The position numbers and the translations under genes are program-made. From assembly GCA_937889655.1 (NCBI GenBank), contig CALBZG010000142.1, forward strand, positions 1 through 19,409: a stretch of DNA of 19,409 nucleotides, read 5' to 3'. Each line of letters begins with the position of its first letter. Position 1 is the first letter of the stretch. Positions 14,645-19,409 of the stretch are shown in pieces. The stretch comes from an uncultured Clostridia bacterium. Lineage in GTDB: Bacteria > Bacillota > Clostridia > Peptostreptococcales > Anaerovoracaceae. The notes beneath the pieces were generated by a model. That model had not been told where the DNA came from. It did no database searches and was given only the letters and a program-made list of their open reading frames with translations.

Positions 14645-15217
14645 TCAGGATTTTTCAAAAACAATGCCGTAGAAGTTCGTGCCTAAAGAAAATGCATCGA
14701 TGGTTTTAAATCCATGCACATTACACAGTTTCTGCGTAACCTCTTCTGAGATTCGATGCTCGACCGGAGGGCCCATCGGAGTTTCTCTTTGATGAAACTC
14801 AATGATCAGCAGCCTTCCGTTTTTCTTTAATACCCGCTTGATCTCATTGAACATAGAGGTTTTCTCTTCGATCTCATGCAGGACCGTTACCATTAATGCC
14901 ATGTCACAAATATCGCTATTCAAAGGCAATGCAGGGGGTTCCACTTTTTTAACTTTAATGTTCAATATTTTTCTCTCATGAATTCTGCTGTTTAAGAGCT
15001 CTATCATGCCGTCGGATATCTCTAGCGCAAAAATATCATTGCCGCTTAGCTCTGCCGCCGGGAAAGAAAACACTCCTGTCCCGGCTCCGATATCGCAAAC
15101 GGTCATGTTCTCTTTCAGTCCTGCTTTTATCAGAGTGCCCTTCGGATCGAGCTCCGCCAGTCGAGCCGGATTTTCAAATTTATTCATTTTATTGTCATTC
15201 ATTTTATTGTCATTCAT
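14645..15217 (-). CDS. Class I SAM-dependent methyltransferase, substrate unknown
   Basis: The 190-residue protein has motif I VCDIGAGTGVFSFPAAELSG at about residues 40-59, the strand-2 acid IFALEISDGMIELL, and a VTVLHEIEEKTSMFNEIKRV helix followed by GRLLIIEFHQRETPMGPP, as in Methyltransf_11/25 enzymes. The tail AFSLGTNFYGIVFEKS is shared with a relic at 16735. The start is the ATG at 15217, with AAGGGG 9 bases upstream; ATGs at 15202 and 15187 follow in frame because the first codons are a 15-bp tandem repeat. It lies 113 bases after the CoA-transferase on the same strand and probably shares its transcript. The combination suggests acyl-CoA or aromatic metabolism but is not decisive. Confidence 0.85.
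   Translation of the reverse strand: MNDNKMNDNKMNKFENPARLAELDPKGTLIKAGLKENMTVCDIGAGTGVFSFPAAELSGNDIFALEISDGMIELLNSRIHERKILNIKVKKVEPPALPLNSDICDMALMVTVLHEIEEKTSMFNEIKRVLKKNGRLLIIEFHQRETPMGPPVEHRISEEVTQKLCNVHGFKTIDAFSLGTNFYGIVFEKS
15188..15217 (-). repeat. 15-bp tandem repeat at the methyltransferase start
   Basis: Two exact copies of ATGAATGACAATAAA (minus strand) occupy 15217-15203 and 15202-15188 and encode MNDNK twice, followed by ATGAATAAA. Each copy supplies an in-frame ATG, so changes in copy number would move the distance between ribosome binding site and start without altering the reading frame. Confidence 0.85.
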
Positions 15218-15330
15218 CCCCTTGTTCCCCTTACCGTGATTAAGCATATTTATGTATAATTCCCTTCTTCTGAAGAATAATCTCCCATTAAAAATCAAGA
15301 AAATAAGTTGGGCTTTTGATATCAGAGAGC

Positions 15331-16518
15331 TTATTCAAATACTTTTTCCTGTTCCAATTTCGAAATTTCGCTTTCCGAATAACCCAGGGAAAGCAATATC
15401 TGCTTCGTATGGTATCCCATCGGATAACCGCCATGCTTATATTCGATTGGGCAATCCGACAGCTTGATGGCTGTGCCAAGCTGCTTTGCTGTTTTTTCGC
15501 GGTAGAGAGGTAAAGGAACATCAACGATCATCTCCCTGGCTTTGGCGTGTTCACTTTCCAGCAAAGCTTCCTGCAATGACAACACGGGCTCAACGCATAC
15601 GTCCTTTCCTTGAAATACCTCAAGCCAATCGTCCAATGTCCTGCTCAAAAGGATCTCTTTGACATCCTTTTTTACCGCGTCAATATTCTCCGGCCATACC
15701 GTACCCTCAATATATTCGGGTCTTTCGATGCAATTGCAGAAGTTTCCCCAGAACTGGGGCTCCAGTGCGCCGACGCTTAAGTATCGGCCATCCTTCGTTT
15801 CATAGAAATCATATAGGCAGCCTCCGTTTAATCGTTGACCTTCCCTTTCCGGCTGCTTTCCAGTTGCCAGGTATGCCGCTCCATCCATGGCGTTGAACGG
15901 AATCAACCCATCATACATGGCAACATCGACAAGCTGGCCTTTTCCGGTTCTATTTCTGTAGTGGACCGCCGCCAGGATCCCGACCACTGAGTGTAACGAT
16001 CCTACTGCCACGTCTGCAATCTGCATATTGGTCAGCACAGGACCGGTTTCTCTCCTGCCCGCAAACGACATATTCCCGCTTAGTGCCAAGTAGTTGATGT
16101 CATGCCCCGCTTTCATGCTGAGTGGCCCATTTTGACCGTATCCTGTGAGAGAGCAGTAAATCAGCCTGGGGTTTATTTCAGATAGCGTCTTGTATCCAAG
16201 ACCAAGCTTATCCATAACGCCCGGACGAAACTGTTCCATGACAATGTCATAGTCCATGATCAGTGCTTTTACAATTTGTATGGCTTCCGGCTTCTTCAAA
16301 TTCAGAAACATAGTCTTTTTATTTCTGCCCAGCCAGGCTTGGTTCACCGAAATATCGGTTCCTTCGATGAAAGGAGGATAATCCGCCACAATATCCGGTT
16401 TGCTTTTCGAGCTGATCTTCAACACTTCAGCACCCATATCCGCCAGCATTAATGTAGCAAATGGCCCCGGCAGCAATGTTGAAAAATCCAATATTTTTAA
16501 TCCATCCAGCGCACCCAT
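15331..16518 (-). CDS. CaiB/BaiF family III CoA-transferase
   Basis: The 395-residue protein has full family length. It begins with the conserved GLKILDFSTLLPGPFATLML and ADMGAEVLKI, has LNLKKPEAIQIVKALI and FRPGVMDKLGLGY, and carries the catalytic region GKGQLVDVAMYDGLIPF, where the Asp of DVAMYD is the residue that forms the acyl-anhydride intermediate. Family III enzymes move CoA between carboxylic acids in carnitine, oxalate, bile-acid, benzylsuccinate and many other pathways; the substrate cannot be assigned from these motifs. The ATG at 16518 has GGAGG 8 bases upstream and the promoter at 16559-16587 is strong. The downstream methyltransferase is probably in the same transcript. Confidence 0.92.
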   Translation of the reverse strand: MGALDGLKILDFSTLLPGPFATLMLADMGAEVLKISSKSKPDIVADYPPFIEGTDISVNQAWLGRNKKTMFLNLKKPEAIQIVKALIMDYDIVMEQFRPGVMDKLGLGYKTLSEINPRLIYCSLTGYGQNGPLSMKAGHDINYLALSGNMSFAGRRETGPVLTNMQIADVAVGSLHSVVGILAAVHYRNRTGKGQLVDVAMYDGLIPFNAMDGAAYLATGKQPEREGQRLNGGCLYDFYETKDGRYLSVGALEPQFWGNFCNCIERPEYIEGTVWPENIDAVKKDVKEILLSRTLDDWLEVFQGKDVCVEPVLSLQEALLESEHAKAREMIVDVPLPLYREKTAKQLGTAIKLSDCPIEYKHGGYPMGYHTKQILLSLGYSESEISKLEQEKVFE

Positions 16519-16558
16519 TTTAGTTTCCTCCTATTCAATGCTAGCTCAACCAGGTTAA

Positions 16559-16587
16559 ATTATATGCCGCTGTTAGAAACGATGCAA
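16559..16587 (-). promoter_or_regulatory. Promoter of the CoA-transferase gene
   Basis: On the minus strand TTGCAT (16587-16582) and a perfect TATAAT (16564-16559) are separated by 17 bases. Transcription would start near 16552, giving a leader of about 34 bases. No operator-like repeat overlaps it. Confidence 0.65.
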
Positions 16588-16599
16588 TTGAATTCAAGC

Positions 16600-16828
16600 T
16601 TATTTGCTGGATGTTTCTATATCCTGGTTCCAGCCGCCCATGTTTCTAAAGCAATGGATTAAGTAATATGTACACGGTCCCAACAACATTCTGCCGCAAT
16701 AAATGCGTTTAGAATCAAGGTTTTTCCAAACATTTTCAAAGATATATGCATAGAAGTTCACGCCAAATGTAAATACATCGTTTAGTTTATAAATAAGCTT
16801 AGAAGGTTTTGACAACAGCTTCACTCAT
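16600..16828 (-). pseudogene. Methyltransferase C-terminal relic between CoA-transferase and TauE
   Basis: The 420-bp gap between the CoA-transferase and the TauE gene holds no intact gene. At 16779-16735 the minus strand encodes DVFTFGVNFYAYIFE, matching the tail of the methyltransferase at 14645 (DAFSLGTNFYGIVFE). At 16828, in another frame, MSEAVVKTF matches the upstream ISEEVTQKL of the same protein, so a relative of that gene has been truncated and frameshifted. The frame runs on to a stop at 16600 without recognisable sequence; another frame there reads NAFIAAECCWDRVHIT before stopping, which I cannot place. It is not functional. Confidence 0.5.
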
Positions 16829-16838
16829 AAGATATTAT
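16809..16838 (+). promoter_or_regulatory. Probable promoter of the TauE/SafE gene
   Basis: TTGACA (16809-16814) and TATTAT (16833-16838) are separated by 18 bases, giving a start near 16845 and a leader of about 90 bases before the ATG at 16938. It lies within the methyltransferase relic. Confidence 0.45.
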
Positions 16839-16937
16839 GTCTCTATCATGAGAATTAATCTGGCAATGTTTTTAAATGCATCAGTCAGATAAGCGACTAT
16901 GGTGGCATTCGGTTTTCGTACGAGAGGTGCTTATTTT

Positions 16938-17684
16938 ATGGGATTATCTGTTTATCAATTGCTGTGGGTCATGCTTCCTGCTATCCTCGCCGGATTTATA
17001 CATAGTGTTACCGGCTTTGGCGCAGGTATTGTTCTCATGATTTTCTTCCCAGTCGTCTTTTCGATAATACAGTCGGCTGCTTTGAGTCAAAGCATCGTTC
17101 TGTTTTTATGTATCCTGCTTTTATATCGCTATCGCAAATCGGTGAACATCAAATCAACACTGCTGCCCCTTGTCATTTATTTCCCGGTTTACTTTGCAGC
17201 GCTTACAGTTGCAGTCAATATCCGCGCTGATTTTTTGAAACCTATACTGGGCATATCTTTTTGGGGTATGGCTATTTATTTGATTTTTTTCTCGGAGAAA
17301 TTTACAATCAGGGCCGGAGTGTTGTCAGCGTTTACCTGTTCAGCTCTTGCCGCTGTCATCGATGCATTTTTTGGAATCGGCGGTCCACCGATCGTCTTAT
17401 ATTTTTTAGCAACCACCAAGTCAAAGGAGGAGTATCTTGGTACCCTGCAAGCCTATTTTGCAGTTGCTGGTATTTATGGCGTAACGGTTCGTATTCTGAA
17501 GGGACAGATAACCGGTTCCATGATCCCGCTGATTGCGGGTGGTGACCTGGTATTGATGATTGGGGTTTTTCTAGGCAATAAAGTAGTAGGTCGCATAAAC
17601 GCGGAGATGTTGAGGAAACTCGTGTATGGTTTTATCGGAGTTGTTGGTGTTATAACCTTTATAACAAGCTTTATTGACATATAG
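16938..17684 (+). CDS. TauE/SafE family anion exporter
   Basis: The 248-residue membrane protein has about eight transmembrane segments and the two half-repeats of the TauE/SafE (DUF81) family. The first half carries GFIHSVTGFGAGIVLMIFFP and the second IDAFFGIGGPPIVLYFLAT, the paired G-F/G-I-G-G motifs facing each other in the fold. Family members export sulfite, sulfoacetate or other small organosulfur anions, and some are importers; the substrate is not readable here. I place the start at 16938, with GAGAGGTG about 8 bases upstream; an ATG at 16899 in frame has no site and would add 13 residues ahead of the first membrane segment. It is a single-gene unit. Confidence 0.88.
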   Translation: MGLSVYQLLWVMLPAILAGFIHSVTGFGAGIVLMIFFPVVFSIIQSAALSQSIVLFLCILLLYRYRKSVNIKSTLLPLVIYFPVYFAALTVAVNIRADFLKPILGISFWGMAIYLIFFSEKFTIRAGVLSAFTCSALAAVIDAFFGIGGPPIVLYFLATTKSKEEYLGTLQAYFAVAGIYGVTVRILKGQITGSMIPLIAGGDLVLMIGVFLGNKVVGRINAEMLRKLVYGFIGVVGVITFITSFIDI

Positions 17685-17772
17685 CGGAGGCCATGAAAAG
17701 TTAATCACATAAAAATTCAATTGGCCTTCTGCCTTTAAGAATGCGACAACTTATTTTGTCTTGCTGTTTTTG

Positions 17773-17801
17773 TTGACGAACGGCTTGCAGTATAGTATTG
17801 T
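17773..17801 (+). promoter_or_regulatory. Promoter of the riboswitch-terC unit
   Basis: TTGACG (17773-17778) and TATTGT (17796-17801) are separated by 17 bases, placing the start at about 17808, exactly at the 5' edge of the riboswitch. Confidence 0.6.
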
Positions 17802-17809
17802 ATCTCTAT

Positions 17810-17897
17810 AAAAGGGGAGTAGCTTATAAGTGATAAAGTCAACAACCGGAATGCACCATTACCTGGCTTTATACTCCTGATGGGAAGCAAGACCTTT
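17810..17897 (+). promoter_or_regulatory. yybP-ykoY manganese riboswitch
   Basis: The leader carries the conserved pieces of the yybP-ykoY class in order: AAAAGGGGAGTAGC at the 5' strand of P1 and its loop; a small CTTATAAG helix; a helix between AAAGTC and GGCTTTAT; a hairpin TCC/GGA; and AGCAAGACCTTT, in which the A-rich L3 segment and the 3' strand of P1 close the structure. The same segments occur in the structurally characterised Lactococcus member as I recall it. Mn(II) binding docks the two legs and stabilises P1. Here the P1 3' strand also forms the left arm of the terminator at 17889, so Mn(II) should allow read-through into terC, an on-switch. Confidence 0.9.
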
Positions 17898-17938
17898 AAC
17901 ACACGTCAGTATTGATGCTTTGTGTTAAAGGTCTTTTT
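17889..17938 (+). terminator. Riboswitch-controlled intrinsic terminator
   Basis: A perfect 15-bp stem, AAGACCTTTAACACA at 17889-17903 with its complement at 17921-17935, encloses a 17-base loop and runs into TTTTT. Its left arm includes the GACCTTT needed for P1 of the riboswitch, so the two structures exclude each other. It sits 55 bases before the terC start. Confidence 0.92.
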
Positions 17939-17992
17939 ATATATATGAATAAATGATCGATTGAAGAGAAATTTTACAGAAAGAGGTTTTCA

Positions 17993-18664
17993 ATGGAGTT
18001 ATTTTCCTCAGAGTTTTGGTCAGCGTTATTGGCCATTATTATCATGGATCTGGTGCTGGCTGGCGATAACGCAATCGTTATCGGCTTAGCAGCCCGAAAC
18101 GTCCCTGCAGAAAAGCAAAAGAAGGTGATATTTTGGGGGATCGCCGGAGCCATTATCGTTCGAGCACTGTTAACTGTTTTCGTTGTTTGGTTGTTGAAAA
18201 TCCCAGGGCTATTGCTTGTGGGCGGGCTGTTGTTGATTTGGATCGCATTTAAGTTGCTTGTTGAAGAAAAAGGGCATGGTGAAATGAAATCCGAAGCAAG
18301 CCTGTGGGGTGCTATTAAGACGATCATAATCGCGGACGCCGTCATGGGGATCGATAATGTCCTGGCGGTTGCCGGCGCAGCCCACGGAAGCTTCCTTTTA
18401 GTTGTTATGGGATTGATGATTAGTATTCCGATCGTCGTTTGGGGAAGTACGATCATATTAAAATGGGTAGAACGTTTCCCGGCCATCATTTATATCGGGG
18501 CCGGCGTGTTGGCCTGGACCGCGTCCAAGATGATTGCAGACGAACCGTTCCTCTATGCTTTTTTCGAAGGAAATAGCATGCTAAAATGGGGATTAAGCAT
18601 TATAATTATTGCAGGAGTCCTAGTTCTGGGTAGGATCAAAAAACAGAAGCAGAGAAAAAATTAA
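17993..18664 (+). CDS. TerC family membrane protein, probable manganese exporter
   Basis: The 223-residue protein has about seven transmembrane segments and the two acidic family motifs in inverted halves: MDLVLAGDNAIVIGLAARNV at residues 18-37 and ADAVMGIDNVLAVAGAAHG at about residues 114-132. The intramembrane Asp and Asn residues of these are thought to bind metal. Related Firmicutes proteins such as B. subtilis YkoY and YceF export Mn(II), partly to load secreted enzymes. The riboswitch upstream supports the same role here, since it would express the exporter when Mn(II) is high. The ATG at 17993 follows AAAGAGG. The gene name terC (tellurite) is historical and does not imply tellurite resistance. 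The stress-protein gene follows closely. Confidence 0.92.
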   Translation: MELFSSEFWSALLAIIIMDLVLAGDNAIVIGLAARNVPAEKQKKVIFWGIAGAIIVRALLTVFVVWLLKIPGLLLVGGLLLIWIAFKLLVEEKGHGEMKSEASLWGAIKTIIIADAVMGIDNVLAVAGAAHGSFLLVVMGLMISIPIVVWGSTIILKWVERFPAIIYIGAGVLAWTASKMIADEPFLYAFFEGNSMLKWGLSIIIIAGVLVLGRIKKQKQRKN

Positions 18665-18678
18665 AGGAGTGCATGCAC

Positions 18679-19101
18679 ATGAAAAAAATATTGATACCGG
18701 TCGATGGATCGGAAGGTTCCGAAAAAGCGGTTCGTTTTGCACTTTCACTTGTAGAAGGGCAAGACAAAGAGATCATCCTCTTGAATGTCCAGCTTAGTTA
18801 TAATACCTTTCATGTAAAACGCTTTTTCTCTCAGGAGCAGATCCAGTCTATTCAGGAAGAATCAAGCAAAGAAGCGTTGGATAAAGCCCTGGAAATCACA
18901 AAAGAACTACCTGGTACTGTCCGTACCGTCGTCAGGGTTGGAGATCCCGGCACAGAGATCTGTGAGGAAGCAAAAGAAAGCGCCGTTGATTTCATCGTGA
19001 TGGGTTATAGAGGGCTGGGAGCCATCAAGCGGACTATTATGGGAAGTGTTGCCACCCATGTGCTCCACGAGACCCCTTGCCCTGTTGTGATCGTTCCTTA
19101 A
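18679..19101 (+). CDS. Universal stress protein UspA family
   Basis: The 140-residue protein starts MKKILIPVDGSEGSEKAV, the usual strand and Asp-containing nucleotide loop, and ends with VDFIVMGYRGLGAIKRTIMG followed by S-VATHVLHETPCPVVIV. It has the complete G-2x-G-9x-G-S ATP-binding signature, so it belongs to the ATP-binding branch. Usp proteins are cytosolic and respond to stress, often as dimers. I choose the ATG at 18679 because AAGGAG lies 9 bases upstream; the ATG at 18673 is only 3 bases from it. The gene starts 14 bases after terC, so it shares the Mn-controlled transcript, an unusual placement for a Usp gene. Confidence 0.92.
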   Translation: MKKILIPVDGSEGSEKAVRFALSLVEGQDKEIILLNVQLSYNTFHVKRFFSQEQIQSIQEESSKEALDKALEITKELPGTVRTVVRVGDPGTEICEEAKESAVDFIVMGYRGLGAIKRTIMGSVATHVLHETPCPVVIVP

Positions 19102-19104
19102 AAA

Positions 19105-19409
19105 TCACATCCTCATATGGATGAATTCCAAATATTCTTCCTGCTTGGCGTCCGAAAGACAGCTCTCGATGATCCTCCTGCCCAAAGGATCGAGGTCAGG
19201 CAATAAATATTTTTCAAGTTCTCTTTTGAAAAACGAAGTAAGAATATCAGCGCCTGCATCATAGCCCTCGTTTCCAACCTCCGGTTGGAGATTTGTCTGC
19301 AGGAGGCCTTTCAGCAAAAAATTGCCGTCTATTTTCAGGGATTCCAGGGAATACCCAAGCAGCGGACATCTGGACTCGGCAATCTGTTCCGGCCTGAATT
19401 TCGCAGTTC
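19105..19409 (-). CDS. Unidentified protein, C-terminal part, runs off the right edge
   Basis: The minus strand is open from the window edge for about 100 codons and ends in TGA at 19107-19105, 3 bases from the convergent usp stop. The visible part begins AKFRPEQIAESRCPLLGYSL and ends KQEEYLEFIHMRM. It is soluble and helix-rich, with one Cys, a Leu/Pro-rich LLPDLDPLGRRIIESCLS stretch and many charged residues. A TTG at 19317 lies in frame but has no ribosome binding site, and the open frame upstream suggests that the gene continues to the right. I do not recognise the family and assign no function. Confidence 0.6.
   Translation of the reverse strand, partial: TAKFRPEQIAESRCPLLGYSLESLKIDGNFLLKGLLQTNLQPEVGNEGYDAGADILTSFFKRELEKYLLPDLDPLGRRIIESCLSDAKQEEYLEFIHMRM

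Noticed and set aside
17685..17740. AGGCCA/TGGCCT inverted repeat after the TauE gene as a terminator
   Set aside because: Only 6 bp with a loop of about 29 bases and no following T-run.
17974..18489. A 171-codon open frame antisense to the TerC gene
   Set aside because: It is a shadow of the TerC coding sequence, has no ribosome binding site of its own and an odd Thr/Pro/Ile-rich composition.

Overview
The window looks like a piece of a Gram-positive, low-to-moderate GC Firmicutes chromosome. The ribosome binding sites are strong and GGAGG-like, starts are ATG/TTG/GTG, and there is a DUF5050-type lipoprotein, a MarR repressor, a yybP-ykoY riboswitch in front of a TerC gene, and a GGDEF protein of a type I associate with Desulfitobacterium/Desulfosporosinus-like clostridia. 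The genus is an inference; no rRNA or tRNA gene is present to fix it. I saw no CRISPR array, transposase or phage gene. The character is an accessory stretch of short, independently regulated operons separated by decaying gene fragments.

Left part (1-5479), all on the minus strand: the end-truncated start of a DUF3788 gene, a class I SAM-dependent methyltransferase, a GrpB-family remnant, a DUF4143 AAA+ ATPase with its own promoter flanked by two copies of a 28-bp element, a mostly empty 620-bp gap, and a lipoprotein/methyltransferase pair.

Middle (5480-10812): a small plus-strand gene of unknown function; a compact minus-strand operon (MarR regulator, flavodoxin, polytopic membrane protein) whose promoter overlaps an inverted repeat; a divergent GNAT-like acetyltransferase; relics of a CaiB/BaiF CoA-transferase and an HSL-type esterase; a cytosolic diguanylate cyclase with a Cys-containing sensory N-terminus; and an OsmC-like gene followed by a flavodoxin relic.

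Right-centre (10991-16518), minus strand: a tightly coupled cassette of an NTF2/SnoaL-like protein, a short-chain dehydrogenase and a phytoene-desaturase-like FAD oxidoreductase, the last broken by a single frameshift. Upstream lie a small membrane protein and a CaiB/BaiF CoA-transferase with a methyltransferase, the latter followed by a terminator.

Right end (16938-19409), mostly plus strand: a TauE/SafE exporter, then the clearest regulatory unit of the window. This is a promoter, a manganese-sensing yybP-ykoY riboswitch whose closing strand is the 5' arm of a 15-bp terminator hairpin, a TerC-family metal exporter and a universal stress protein. A truncated unidentified minus-strand gene converges on it at the right edge.

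I did not find a convincing wholly new system. The points most worth checking are the DUF4143 promoter elements, the NTF2/SDR/FAD cassette, the Cys-containing sensor of the diguanylate cyclase, and the density of gene relics.
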